Origin: Paragonimus westermani
Lineage: Eukaryota > Platyhelminthes > Trematoda > Plagiorchiida > Troglotrematidae
Assembly (NCBI GenBank): GCA_008508345.1
Contig: QNGE01001032.1
Location: 62,824 to 126,823 of the forward strand
Direction of reading: 5' to 3'
DNA: 64,000 nucleotides
The notes under the pieces are model-generated. The model made no database searches. It saw only the letters and a program-made list of their open reading frames with translations, and was not told where the DNA came from. Below, piece after piece: positions 1 through 12,449 of this stretch. Made by a program: the position numbers and the translations under genes. Each line of letters starts with the position of its first letter. Within the stretch, counting starts at the first letter, position 1.

Positions 1-279
1 CCGAGTTGTCTGTGAAGTGAGTGCATTTAATGACGCGGGGCAGTGAAAGTCGTAAGGAAGCTGTCTCGCTGATGACGCCTTACTCTCACTTGCAGCTCGG
101 TTGTTTGTTTGCAAGGTGTAGGCACCTTGATGTTGAATCTTTGAATAGGAAAGTAGTTATTTTCACTAGTTAGCTCCCTTCCCGTCCCCTTTTTCTTCCT
201 CTCTTCCTATATGGGGTTTGCCTTTTCTTCATGGTTATGTTGCAGTTAAGCATGAGTATGAACCACTGATATTGCTGTC

Positions 280-280
<1 letters not shown>

Positions 281-323
<43 letters not shown>
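281..323. repeat. GAT trinucleotide microsatellite
   Basis: About fourteen perfect GAT/ATG units. Read in one frame it would give a run of aspartates, but the frame around it has no other coding signal, so I treat it as a simple repeat. Confidence 0.95.
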
Positions 324-3307
324 TATATCTTTCTGTAGTGTTATCCGCGCCATCGATCTGCATGCTGTCCGCTTACCAGCTTATAATGTTACTGACGAGA
401 AATTATTAACGATGGCCACGGTGTACATTGAGTTCAGTGAATTTCCTCACATGTGGTATTATAAGACATTCAATTGCTGGTTAAAGTTCAGCCTTTCAAT
501 GCATGTGTGTGCGCTGTGCATCTTCGTGGAAGTTGCAGGCAGACTCGATTACTCATGACGATAGTTTCCGAGTGTTAGAGTGCACTAAACGGTCTGCTTG
601 TGTTTTCGTTATCACCTGCGTGGTCAACAATAGTTAGAAGCGGCTAGCCACGAATGTACGACCCACGAACCTGTAGCACAGTAACAATTCTCAAGACCCT
701 AGAAGAACAGAGAAGTTCTTGACCTGCAGCCGAGGATCTATTTCTTAACCTAATGGTACCATAGCAGACCGGCACTCACGTATTTATAGACTTTAGTTGA
801 CCTAGAAGAATCCTACCTTAATTAAAAATGTAAAATTGGAATGGGTTATTCAGTGACAGAGGATAAACGTGCGCTGAAATTGAATTTCAACATGTTATGG
901 CGCGAAAAACCAATTGGAAATAATTGTTTTTCGAATAGGTCTCAAAGAAAAAGCTATTTTTGGAGCAAATGGGCTAGCTGATAATATTTCCGGACTCCTT
1001 GGTTTTCTTCGCAACCAGTTACCTACGTAATATAGGTGTACTATCTACGTTGACTGGATCGCTCATTCCTTATGTTGATACAACCTCTTAGACTTTGCTT
1101 ACTGCGGCTGCTGATAACTGACCGACGTATTATGAAAACGCTGACTTCTCGGCTGTGCGAAATAGATTAGTCCTGCTTACCATGTTTGGAACAGCCGGTT
1201 GGTTACATTCTCAGCCGTTTAATGCTTCAATGTGTCCTGTGCATGGTGACTTTTTGAGCAGCGTAATAAATTGCCAGGTTAAACTTGCGTCGTTTTGTTA
1301 ATGGGTGGTTTTTATTATCACCGCCTCATTATGTTCCGATTTCTACCGCGATTGTTTCGTATGATACAAACGTTCGTTTTTTACTGTTCGGTTTCAACCA
1401 CTAGTTCCTAATTCTCGCACCCTAAGTAATTAGTTTTGTACACTCGTCACAAGGCAGTGGCTCAGATTTTTGGTTGGAATCCTGCTAGATTCAATTTCGA
1501 AAGTTTCTGTCTGGCATGTTGTAGCTTGACAGTAGATCGTCCCATTCCGTTTGGCACATGGCGAGACGCAGACATGCGTCTTACATGTGGCCCGTTCGTT
1601 TGTTGTCATGTGGCCTTTGTGTCACCTGTATTCGCTGGTGACGCGCTGTCCAGACATCACTGATCGTGGTACAGTACGGCCAGCTCATTCTCGTTTTTCT
1701 TCGTATTGGCAATGCTCAGTGGACAAATTAGGTGGTATCACGGAATACTTTGGGCACGAAAAACATCGGACATGAATACTGAAATCACCGATGCACGCCG
1801 TAGACTTCAATCATGCCGTTGACCTTCAACGGGTGTTTGCAATATCCCATATGCATGCTGAAGGCCTCAAAGAAGTTGTTATCGAAAACAGATGTAATTA
1901 TCTCTTCGTCTGCTCTTAGCCTAACCAAATATTAGACCGTTTATCGTTTCCCGTTTCGCATCAAACGCCATTGTTTTCTTTGCTGATCATTTTGTGCCAT
2001 ACTAGGTCTTTCTGTCCAGGTTCTTAGTTGTTTGGCGCATTTATGTTTGCTTTTCAGCAGTGCTGGGCTTACTTTTTCCATGCTGTTTGATCATTATATA
2101 AATGCCACATTATAGATTGCGTTGTACTATACATCATGGTGTATAATTTTTATGCCTAGACAACAATTTTGATGGCTGAGTTTGTTGAGAAATTATTGCA
2201 GTGCTACTCATGTGTGGAATAGTTGTAGAGACGTCCACACTGAGACCATCACCGGGTTCTGCTGACCTGGTTTCAGTTCACTTCATACAGACTTACGGTG
2301 ATCGTTGCTGTTTCGATCTAGTTGGGTCTTCTCGGATGATTGAACTCATCCTTCAAGCGAGTGGCTGGATGGTCGTTCTGATCTCCGCTGGCTTTGCAGT
2401 GAGATCATTTTCATCGATGTTGCAGGCCGGTGTTTTACCTTTTTTTTTGTTATCACGCCTTCTTTCCTCATGAGCGGAAATTAACCCACTGTTCATGGTT
2501 GGATTGTAAACAACTTAGCGTCCGCCACAGTTCCACCTGATTTTGTATGCGCCCTTTCGTAAACAGTTGGTCCCACTAGCCACCAGTGAATTGATAGTCT
2601 GTTGTTACCCCATAATTGAGCCCCCTCAGTGCCACGTGACCCGTGATGTAGTGGAGGAGCGTTTATTCACTATTCGGAAGCTTGTACATAGGCAGAGTTC
2701 CACTGCCTGACTTGTGGGATGCTAACGTTATCCAGCTAGCTCGAAAAGACTGTCCATCCTTTAATTGCTACAGTGAAAATTCCTTACGGCAGGCATGCAA
2801 ATACCGTCACAAAAAGGAAGGGGGAAACACCGGCTTTTGGTTATAATCGATTTACAATGTGCACCACTAGTAATTTCACAAAATCGGGTTACCTAAACGT
2901 TATTCATGGGGAAGTCTGATTAAGCGTTTAAGCCTGGTGTTTCGGTCACGTTTATTGTGCGATCCATGATGCACTGATCACCACTGTCTTTACAGGAGTA
3001 CGTGGGTTAAGAATTCAAAATCTGATGTGCGTGAGAAGATACACTGCTCTTGAGCTGTAACAAGAATGAAACCTGTAATTGGTTATCCTTTTCGAATGTG
3101 GCCGACCGAGATGTCAAGTTGGTTTTGAATACTACAGTCAAATGCGACTAGTGCTCAAGGAAACCTCACCCAGAGTCAGTAGTAATTACATAATTGCCAA
3201 TTTCTCACTGTTATCCCATTCGTATGCGTAAATAGCCCGCAGACCACACTGAAATTGGTCATTCTGAGATGTGACTTCGTATTTTTCCCGAAGCTGCAGT
3301 CAAAGCG

Positions 3308-3335
3308 ATATATATATACATATATATATATATAT
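3308..3335. repeat. TA dinucleotide tract
   Basis: Short (TA)n run with one C interruption. No gene is associated with it. Confidence 0.9.
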
Positions 3336-3890
3336 GATGTAGCCTCTTGGATCACGCGGACAGCTACGGATCATGACTCCGCGTGTACTAAAAAGGGTTG
3401 ATTAGATTCTCGATTAGACACTGGATATCGTCTTTTTCGTTCGGCTGCTGCACGACCTCCCTAAGTATTGTAATGTGTATCATGTGTAATGGTCTTTCAT
3501 CAGTGTGGTGTAATGTGGATTTTTGATGCTTTTAATTTGCGACATGATCGGCATTCGACGCCTCAGGTTGGTGCACCCGATAAGTTACGTCTTGCTGATC
3601 AGCTTGAAAAATCTGTGTTGGTTTACCAATCACCTTTTGCGATCGGAGTCTCTTAGAGACTTTAGATTTATCATTCATGTCACTACAGTCTTTTGCAGTG
3701 TGTTTATCGCTTACAGCGGAACGTGGAGATTAATTACCCTTGGCAATCCCTTTTCGAGTAAAAATATGCCACGTTTCATAAAATTACTTGTTTGATCCCT
3801 GGTCAGTTGAGTTTCTTAAATATCATTTGCTTCGCTGACTTTCCTAACCATTTTCCTACTCTGTTTCACTTTCATGTACTCATCAACTAG

Positions 3891-4306
3891 ACTGCACACC
3901 AAGCTGGCGACAGATGTAAATCTCCGTTGATTTCGCCTGTGAAGCCGCAAGTCTCTTTGCATATTCCCACCAAAATATCTCCCAAATTGGGCACGTCACC
4001 GAAACCGGAGACGGACTTCGAACCGGAAGTCATCACCGCAACCATCATTCCTCCGAAACCTCATTCCGACGTACCGAAGCGGTCCTCCACTCCGATTGTC
4101 TATCCTTGTCCCCATTGCACCCGTCGATTACGGCATTCGAAGCTATTGGCCGCTCATATCGCGAATTATCATAAGGATGTGACGCCTATAGGCAAGTCCA
4201 CTCGAGGATCCGGACCACACACAAAAGTTATACGACCTGACGAAAGTCTATTGACTTCCACTCCATCAGCCTTAGGGGCTACTCCTGTTGGTGCAACTGT
4301 TGCCAA
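3891..4306 (+). CDS. PHF20-like gene, exon with C2H2 zinc finger
   Basis: This is the first readable exon of a split gene whose 5' exons were not found. The upstream frame is closed by TAG at 3888-3890, and that AG itself forms a good acceptor after a pyrimidine-rich tract, so coding starts at 3891 in phase 0. Residues 1-70 are rich in Pro, Lys, Ser and Thr. Residues 73-94 form a canonical C2H2 finger (C-x2-C-x12-H-x4-H, beginning CPHC). The donor at 4307 (GTCAGT) leaves two bases of a codon, which fits the phase of the next exon. The C2H2-then-PHD order is that of the PHF20/MBD-R2 family, chromatin readers in NSL/MOF acetyltransferase complexes in the nucleus. The family name is an inference: Tudor or MBD domains, if present, would be upstream. 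The donor is the weakest border of this model. Confidence 0.65.
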
Positions 4307-5608
4307 GTCAGTTTTGTTTGACCCTAGCAAAGGGATTTTGGTTTGGCTGGATCGTGACACGCTTTGACTATTTACTGGTTGCATTTTGTCATCTAACCGC
4401 GATAAGCATTTCCGCTGCAATTTCATTATTTTACAGTTAAATATCCACTCCTATAGGTTGCTTGTTTTTCGTCACTGTTCGTGACAGAATAATGATGATC
4501 AGTCAACTAAATTGTTGTTCCGAAAATGGTCGTTAATCCTTTTTCGCTTCTTGTTTGATTGGACAAAGTACAACGATTGTATACCGTCATGCCTGCGGCT
4601 AGCTGGCCAGCGCGAAGTTTCGCTCATTTCTAGGCAGACGTTAAATCAGACATTGTTTCCACAACTATTCTAACACACCTCAACCATCGCTGTGCTGTCA
4701 GCGGGATGTGAGGTAATCAGTACACTCTCTTAGCTCAGCCGTGATAGACATCGCCGTTATCTTTGGATGTTTTCAGAACCGAGCTGTTGTAACCAATCCT
4801 GTTGAACGCGAACTTGAAAACTTGATATAAATGCTGCTACCTAAACCGTTTCCAAACATACTTGTACTCGAACACTACGAGCCCATCAAAATTGACGAAG
4901 CAGTCTCCAGATAATCAGTGCACTTAGCCACCGGATCGCTCTGTAATTTACCATGAAGAAATGGTAACCTTCGATATGAACGTCACCAAAGATGATTGCA
5001 GGACACCTCTTCAGACAACCTCGATGTTGCACTTGCTTAGTCGCGACTAGTATGAGTGAAGGGTTCCACGGTTGGTAGTTAAGCATCTATGAGAATCACT
5101 GGTGTATTGCCGCCTGTGATGATGACTCTACATCCGCTTTGGAATGGAGGTTATATCGAAGGCGGCGTCCAGCTGCAGCCGAAACGGAGCACTTATGGTG
5201 ACCAACATAGTTTACTTTTGCCTGAAAATATTGTCGGCAAAGTTTGACGAGGATTGGGTTTGATCGGCAGGCTGGCTTCTGAGGTGTTCCGTCACAGGAC
5301 TCCACTTGAGATTGTTACACTGCTTGATTGTTCACAGTGTAGTGACCTTCAGTTTGTCATCAACTGTGTTTGTAAAGTGGGCACAAATGCACATGCTATC
5401 ACTGCTTCCATTGCTCGATCCAGTGGTCAACTCCTTAACTAGGATTTCTCGGTTAGGTTGATGTTACTGTCTTTATTGAATTCTTTGAACGTGGCTTTAA
5501 TTGTTAATTAAAGTCCAGGGGTTTGGGTTATTTCAAATTTAACACCATCCGCCCTCGATTGTCCACGCTTCATCCGATGGGAAACGACCAAGCGGCACCG
5601 ACCGGTGA

Positions 5609-5948
5609 CTACTGCATCGTGGTGTCCTGTTCGATGTTGATAAGACTCTGGTACTTGTTAGTGATATTCTGAAGGTGCCATCTCGGACTCCTGCTTCGCC
5701 TTTTTCGGGATGCGAGTGCGGATGTCAGCATTCTTCGGAGATTGAGGTCGGCAATCAGTAGTCGACCTCTTAAATTGGTCATCATTTGTGGAGATTCGCT
5801 TGAACTGCTTTCGCTTCTGAATAAAGTTTCTGGCATAGTTACCGAAGTCACCGGGTCGATTGTTGATTACTACTGATGCCGGACGTTTTATGAAACTGTC
5901 TTCGCGAAAGTTATGGCTGAGATGCTTAATCGTGTCATTAGGAGCCAA
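5609..5948 (-). other. Unrecognised minus-strand ORF, basic and Asn/Arg-rich
   Basis: Two overlapping minus-strand frames (5609-5851 and 5658-5948) are open. The longer one has a basic, Asn/Arg/Gln-rich stretch resembling the nucleic-acid-binding tail of a retroelement gag or a splicing-type protein, but it has no CCHC knuckle and no motif I can name. A further open frame lies upstream at 6005-6322. It sits inside an intron of the + strand gene. Retroelement debris is the most likely explanation. Confidence 0.25.
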
Positions 5949-6895
5949 ATTATGGACGTTCGTTTGTAGGTTGAAGTTGTTGAAGCGATCTAACTTTGGA
6001 GAGACTAATCTCCACAGTTGCAGCCATACGCGTTAGACACAGTCGGACCGGTCAGCCCCACATCAGTCAAATCTGCTTGTTTGGATATCAGATATCGAAG
6101 TGAACCCCAGTGGACTGAAACTGTGTAGTTGATTTTTCCGTGGGCGTTGTCGTTGAAAGCATCTGTATGATCACACAGGAAGCCGGCCTCTGTTTCAACA
6201 TCACAGTCAACCTCAGTTGAGTCTTCTCGTGTCTTTGCAAAATGGCCAGCTGCACTTCTACAGTTATCTTCATAATAGGTTCTTGCTGCGAAGTGCCAAG
6301 AGACATCGTAGGCGATTGTCACCCTTATTAAAATCTCGCACGCGATTTATTGATACAGATAAAGCCGAACAGCCAGCACCAGCTAGTTAGCCCGAACCAC
6401 GGGAACAGCTCAAAACGCTGATGAGGTGAGCTAGATAATTAATATGTTTGTCTACCAGACCGTTTTGCAAATTGCCATAAGGAATTGCTCTGCGAATATT
6501 GAGAAGATGACCTTGATGCTGCGTGAACACGCAAAGAAACGTACACTTCAACGGTGGCCTTTGACCTTGGGATTGTCTTCTGATTCGTGTTCTTTGGGTC
6601 ATGCTTACCCTCACTCTAGCACTTTATCACGTCGAATCTAGTTATGCTTTTAAATTCCATGCTGTCACGCCTGATCTTGCAGTTCGTAATAAGTAGCCGC
6701 CCTTTTTGTGTATATACCGTAAAAGTCACCACCATTGTGCTTGTTCTGTGCTAGGCGTGGGGCAAGCCTAGTCCGAAGAACATAACTTGGAAGTCGGGTT
6801 TGAGGTATACTATTTCGTTCGTGAGGTGCAGACTTAGTAGTCGATGGAATAATTCTCCTTGCTCCTAAACGACGCTCATGACCATGATTCATATA

Positions 6896-6896
6896 N
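6896..6896. other. Ambiguous base (N) at palindrome border
   Basis: A single undetermined base directly abuts the left end of the perfect palindrome. This suggests that the assembler or polisher struggled here. Confidence 0.95.
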
Positions 6897-6950
6897 CAAT
6901 AGTGCAGGGGAGACAAAGATAGCTGTCTACGAACGGACATTAACCGCCTG

Positions 6951-6988
<38 letters not shown>

Positions 6989-7042
6989 CAGGCGGTTAAT
7001 GTCCGTTCGTAGACAGCTATCTTTGTCTCCCCTGCACTATTG
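6897..7042. repeat. 146-bp perfect palindrome with TA core
   Basis: The left arm starts CAATAGTGCAGG and the right arm ends with its exact reverse complement. The two arms are joined by a (TA)n tract at about 6954-6985. I see no mismatch along the arms. It encodes nothing. It could be a foldback or MITE-like element, or an assembly fold-back artefact given the adjacent N. Confidence 0.9.
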
Positions 7043-7850
7043 CCTTGTCATCGTAATTCGTGGGTCGTGCACAATCAGTTGGGATTCACATTATTCGGTC
7101 AGGACATGCGTTCGAAATGTCCGTGGTCACCACTAGTGCATCCTGATCATTCACACTGCTCTGTAAGCAAGCCTTTGTGATATCGCCATACGCCTTTGCT
7201 AACTGCACAGCTTCATAGCAATTTATGTTTTTATTCTGTAATGCAAACAGTTTGTCATTGGATACGTTAGGAAACACGGCGGTTAATCGGATGGCATGAA
7301 CGTTGTTCCGCAGCAACTAGGAAAGCAGGACAGGGAAAAATGCAGCATGGTTGTCTTGTTGATGTTGCTGCATTTACCATTGTGACATCTGTTCGTTTGT
7401 TGGTGGTGGTAACATTTTGGACGCGTTTTTCATTATTGTAACTCCAGTCTGTATCCTTTATTTCTCAACGGTTTCGTCCTGATTTTATGGTAGTCAAACG
7501 CTGGTTTTCGATATGATGTTGTTCGCACTGAGGATACATCTTGAGATGAGTGGTTATCGTAACCTTTCTGAATGACGCAAAAAGTACATGAAAACAAGTG
7601 CTTGATGTCCTCCACCCCAGTGGGGTTCGGCGGAACTAACCGAGTTATCGTACAGGTCATTCAACTGCTATTCTGCGAAGTGTTCTGGTGAACCCGCACA
7701 AGATGCGTTTACTTATCGCCGATTTTTATTTGGAATTGTCTTGTAAACAGTCGATAAGTAAGTGTGCTCTTAGTTCATTGTGAGATTAGCAGCATTCGGA
7801 CAATATAGTGATTGCCATCCCCGTCACATTTTGCCGTCTTGTTCACTTAG

Positions 7851-8410
7851 ATCTAACCAAAAGTTGTCCAATCCTTGTGAACTGGCCAGTTTGTTGGCTT
7901 GCCATCCATGCGATTCTCGTTCCGCAGTTCTTCCCAACCAACCTGGCCTAACTCAATGCCAGAGTTGCTTCTGTTGGGTCCATCAATCGTGTTACCAGTC
8001 GGCTGCTTCAGAGGACTCTTCCGCTGATACTCCGTTTTATTGTGACGGGTGTATGCTGAGCACAAGGGTCGCTCGAGGTTCACGTGTCGATGAAGCACAG
8101 ACAAGTTGGATGCGTACTGGTAAACTTCCGTGGGGTGGCTCCGATGATGCGGTAAACGCAGAGAAGTTGATATCGGATGTTTCGGATATTTTAAACTGGT
8201 CATATCAGTTGCGACCGTTGGTACGTACGGGGTGGCATATTTTGAATGGCACTAAATTGCCGAGTTCTTCCGATAAACCTTGTCGCCCGTCTACGATTTC
8301 TCCCGTATGTACGCATGCTGATCTCAAGGTCGGATACGATCCAATTGCGTCTGAGAAGTCAATCGACTATATTGCGGATTCCCAAGATCATGCAGAAGAA
8401 CAAGTGAATC
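7851..8410 (+). CDS. PHF20-like gene, PHD-finger exon
   Basis: The acceptor after a pyrimidine-rich tract ends at 7850 and the donor GTGAGT starts at 8411. The exon is 560 nt, entering after two bases of a codon and leaving after one. It encodes readable residues 139-325. The PHD finger lies at about 156-206 with the full C4HC3 pattern: C-x2-C, C-x2-C (CQSC), His, Cys, then C-x2-C (CDGC). PHD fingers read histone H3 tails, often methylated lysine 4, in the nucleus. The aromatic residue needed for that (Trp in FCWVH) is present, though I cannot say what this finger binds. The remainder is low-complexity and hydrophilic. Placement after a C2H2 finger supports the PHF20-like assignment. Confidence 0.75.
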
Positions 8411-9776
8411 GTGAGTTCATTTTGATTTTCGCACCCTGTGGTAGTGCCTCTGACCTGTAGGTGTTATCCCTGGTTACTTCGGAGACTTCACTCAGGATTT
8501 GACCAGCCTTACAGTATACATTCCAGTTATGAAGTAGTCTGTCGTACAGCAGTAAGTCGTCTTATAGCACAAAAGCTTTTCATACACCACACTCCTACAC
8601 TCTCGTGAAGACATATTTTAACTCGTTTGTCTGAGTGATGCTGGCTGTCGTGAATTAGTTTGGACCATATTGAACAAACACGGACGGAGTAATTTTATTG
8701 TATGCACCTGTTTCAATTTTGGACAAGATTAGCCCAACTGGATCCGCTGCTACGAACTTCCCAATACTTACGATAAGCCGGAATAGCACACTTATGAGAA
8801 CAAGTTGTGCACTTACAACATTCCGTGTAACCACATCCTCTGCTGAGTCATGTTCCATTTGCTCGTGTGCATTACTGTTTTTAAATGTGTGGCTTACTAA
8901 CTGGTTGGTTGACGCACAATTGGTGTTTTAATTTTAAAGCATTATCCAGCCCGTGGTAGTTCAGTGAGAATGACATCGGACTCGCTCTGTATTCGGGTTT
9001 GGACCCTGGTTTCTGGAGCTGTCCCCATTTACGTTTGGGTAGCTTGACCTCATGCAGTTCACATATAATCTTAGCCGTCACATGGCGTCGAGCACTGTGA
9101 AGTGTGACTGCTTAAAACCTAAACCTTTTTAAACTCAGTAGTCACCGCTAACGGCTGTTTTACACGACTTTGTATAAGTAGTTCATCCTTTCCCCATTGT
9201 TTCATGTTATTCTAATGCCTAAGCAATAGACCTCCGTACTTGAGCGGTGAAAAGCTCTGCAAGAAGGCCATGACATGTTACAGCTTGCCGTTCAAATCCT
9301 TTATGTTTCAAAATGCAACTGATGCGATCACAACCTTGTCATCCCCTTTTTGAAAAATCTTATTTAAGTTGGTCAGACTCATTTTTAACGTTGGCCTATT
9401 GACTAGTGATGATTGGCTGAACATTATATTCGAAGGTAATTTCACCTAGAATATCAGGCTCGATTGAATGAAGGTGAGTTCAGAACGGTTAATTGTGACA
9501 TCCGTATTGAATTGAGCTTACTGTAGTTGGGAGATAGTGACGATGACTATCAGTTGCACGGCATTTGGTTTGAGCGTCTTCTATCCTAACTGTTTCTCTT
9601 TAAATTAGGTAACACGATAATGTCCAGCGTATATGTGCCGTAGTGTATCACATAGAAGCAAACGTCTTTGTAGTAGTAGTAGTTCTCGTGTTTGGCGTGT
9701 AAGTTTCGCACGAACCATCGTTCATGATGTTATGGTAGCGTACTGTGATACAAGGTCACAGACTGTTCAGACTTGG

Positions 9777-10083
9777 ATTACTGATGGGTAGTCGGGAGTT
9801 TCGTTTATTTCAAGCTGAACATCACTCACATTTGATCGCAGCGTTCTCATTCAGATGGACTTTCCAGTCAGCCTCTTTCGAAAAAAAGCACTAGACTGGA
9901 GTTTCGCACCCATTAGAGCTCGTCAGTAGTACATGTCTTTGCCACGGCCGGGATTTGAACTCCGGCCATGGTTTCATGAGGCAACTGTGTTGACCACTGT
10001 TCCATTGACCTCACATTAGGCACGACCGAATTATCAAATCTGAACGCTGAACCAGAGTTGGACAGGAGCGATCAAGGCCTTTC
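9777..10083 (-). mobile_element. SINE-B copy (tRNA-derived)
   Basis: Nearly full copy of a repeat that recurs many times in the window. Read on the minus strand it has a head ending near a polymerase III A-box-like segment, a B-box-like GGAGTTCAAATCCCGG, a conserved body (GACTTTCCAG on the + strand) and a tail matching the copies at 50644 and 52838. It lies just beyond the truncated end of the R2 fragment. Confidence 0.7.
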
Positions 10084-10278
10084 AGTTAACGCCACATTAA
10101 GGAAGGCACTAGCGAGGGATTTCAGTTCCCCCTTGGCGTCTAAGTCGGCGTAGTATGTGGACGCCGGCTTTCCTTCAAAAAGTTGCTTTGAAGCATCCTG
10201 AAAATCAAAACATAGTGTGAGATATTTCTTACATATGGTTTTCTTCTGGGCGTTTGTGCATATTCCAGCTTCTGTAAT

Positions 10279-11460
10279 TTATTGAAGGAAAATTTCAATG
10301 AATCTGCGTTTTCCGGCAAAGTGAAAACAATCAGGACATAGAAGGTTGAAGTATCCGGCCAGGGCATCAGCTTTCATGCGCTTCAAATGTTTGGGCAAAA
10401 GCTTGTCCAAGCCTGGAGCGGTGTTTTCCATATGCTTCAAGGTGCGTGACACCTCATCTCCGGTGATCGGGTCGACCAACGACCAGTCCGGAGGCAGAAT
10501 CATGCGGGACGGTCGCTCATCGGGGTGCGGATGAGCCGATAATACCTCGGACCAGTATTCGTTCGAACTATCCGGAAGGACACGGTCTATTTTGTAGGCG
10601 GTTCTCCAATTGCCAGAAAAAACTGCGAAAGCAGCATCTTTCCTGCGCTGGTGGTACAGTGTTTGAATCGTTGCATAGTTAGCTCTCCGTATCTGTTTGC
10701 TGGTCACGTGGGCTCCGACGTTAATGCGAGCACGTCGTCGGGTAGTCAGTCGCCATGTGTACGGAAAAGCTTGTGTGGCATGCATGTTCAACAGCGACTT
10801 AGCTTGTACCATCGTGAAAATACCTGCCTGAAGACCGCGGGCGATAGCTAGTAGTCCGTCGGTTTGTAAAGAAGCCTCGCTATTAGACTCCAGTTGGGTA
10901 ATCACTGTTTGGATCAAACAGGCAAACCACTCGGGGTTTTCAGCAGCTTGGGACTCAGTACCAGATGTCACGTTGGTCTGCGAGACGGTGACTGGATTGG
11001 CAATGGGGACAGGATTCCTCTGCCAACTCAGTGCATACAGACGCGTCCGGATGCTCTCCACAGTACGACCTGAGAAAAGTGTCAGGAGCCGATTATGGAG
11101 ATCTCGTCGAGTAGAGCACGACGGGGCCAGCGCATCGGCATACTTGAGAAGGGAAGCCGATTCTTGCTGAGACCAATTTGTTCCGGCAGATTTCATGTGG
11201 TTGAGATTCTCACGATTGCGTTCGACTGGATGAGCTTGCCTCCTGTGTTGACTGAGACCGATTTTGGTGGGAAAGGTGCGATCACAGTCGGCGCGGTCAA
11301 AGACTGTGGCATGCTGGACGTCAACATCTTGCTCTCGATCATTCCTGCGTCGATACATACGAGTATGCGCCGACAAGCCAGTGTTCGACTTGCAAATTCG
11401 GCCACATTCTGAACAGGCGTACTCCGCTCGCCTATCCTGTGTACTGTTAGAAGCCTGCAC
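10279..11460 (-). pseudogene. R2-clade non-LTR retrotransposon, N-terminal fragment
   Basis: A 393-codon minus-strand frame. The N-terminus has two C2H2-type fingers typical of the R2 clade. Both are damaged: the second His of the first is Tyr (RMYRRR), and the first Cys of the second is lost. A Myb-like segment follows (starting NWSQQESASLL), then a long linker and the very start of the reverse transcriptase domain (APGLDKLLPKHLKRM), after which homology stops. R2-clade proteins normally continue through RT and a restriction-like endonuclease, for 1000 or more residues in total. Losing the 3' part is the reverse of the usual 5' truncation of LINEs, so a later deletion or rearrangement is likely. 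It is inserted antisense in an intron of the PHF20-like gene. Confidence 0.75.
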
Positions 11461-11841
11461 GGAGGTGCTGGCGGTAAGTTCATTGTATTGATCGATTGTA
11501 ACCAGTACTTTAAAACCAGGCCCTATCTGGAGTTGCTGAACGCTTAGCTAGTCAAGGTTTATACCAAGACTGCCCAGTCGGCACCACGAGGAGGTGGTTC
11601 AGCGCGCCGACTACTACTACTGTTTGTAGCTACCTAGCAATATTTGGTTTTGTTTATTTAATGTTACTTATCAGAATTAAGTAATTGCGTTTTCTATGTA
11701 ATCTGTGTGGATTTTTCACACTTTCTTGAACATTTGGAACTATACGCGTTGTGGCATGCAATGGAGCCATCAGGAACATTCTGATGGCAGTAGTTTTAAC
11801 GCCGTAAGAACTGTGGTTGTACTGATAGGAGATTCTATTGA

Positions 11842-12275
11842 TTTCAGACTGTACTTCATTCTCATTTAATTTTAGCCTTTGTATCCAGATAGACTTTCCA
11901 GCCAGTCTGTTTCGAACGTAAGCACTAGACTTTAGTCTAACCCCTGTTAGAGATTGCCGGTAGTGCCTGTCCTTGTCGCAGTCTGGATTTGAACTCTGGC
12001 TGTACCTTCATGAGTCAGCCCTGTTGACCACTGCGTCATTGTAGTTACTTCATGAAATCCTAGCCGGGGATCAACTGACGACCGTGGCAAGGATATACAC
12101 TACTCTGTAATCTGTTTCTGAAGAAAATGCGAGCTGTGTTCTCACATGGATCGAAGTTCACATCGCGGTCTTGACAAGCATATAAATTATCGCTGGGCTT
12201 CAACAAAGGTGTGTTCCTAAGCATATACTTCTTTTAAAAACGGGCTGGCTGAGAGATTTGTCTGAGTGTAAAATC
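11842..12275. repeat. Inverted pair of degenerate SINE-B copies
   Basis: The left copy (about 11842-12050) is in minus orientation and the right copy (about 12085-12275) in plus. Both match the SINE-B body, including the degenerate B-box segment GGATTTGAACTCTGG on the left and GGCAAGGATATACACTACT on the right. They are more diverged than the 50-kb copies. Confidence 0.6.
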
Positions 12276-12449
12276 TGCGATGAGCCATGAATAGCGTTCA
12301 ATTTGTGTTAGGCAGATTCTCCGAGTACTGCTTGAAACTCCACAAACTAGATTCCTCACATATTGCATATTAGCTTATTTTCTATCACCAGCCTAAGCTT
12401 TACTCAACAATAGATTATCAACCGTTTTCTATGTTGATGCCATTTCCAG

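Larger units (their letters stand above)
1..3890. other. No supported gene; intron or intergenic DNA
   Basis: I see no exon with both a recognisable product and good splice borders here. The open frames are short and overlap on both strands. The stretch holds a trinucleotide repeat near 281-323 and a TA tract near 3308-3335. Because the first exon I can read of the downstream gene (3891) starts at an acceptor site, this region should contain an intron and possibly more 5' exons that I could not recognise. Confidence 0.5.
4307..7850. other. Intron of PHF20-like gene with repeat debris
   Basis: The intron interrupts a codon after its second base and joins the zinc-finger exon to the PHD exon, unless an unrecognised exon lies between them. 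It contains a cluster of minus-strand open frames (about 5609-6640) and the 146-bp palindrome at 6897-7042. I see no other structure. Confidence 0.5.
8411..12449. other. Intron of PHF20-like gene with R2 and SINE insertions
   Basis: The flanking exons join after one base of a codon (phase 1 on both sides). The intron carries a SINE-B copy at 9777-10083, an R2-clade LINE fragment on the minus strand at 10279-11460, and an inverted pair of SINE-B copies at about 11842-12275. The stretch 8411-9776 shows nothing I can name. Confidence 0.6.

Noticed and set aside
281..323. Poly-aspartate protein
   Set aside because: The frame is only the GAT microsatellite with no coding context.
11095..11491. 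Plus-strand ORFs over the R2 fragment
   Set aside because: They are antisense to a frame with recognisable R2-clade domains.
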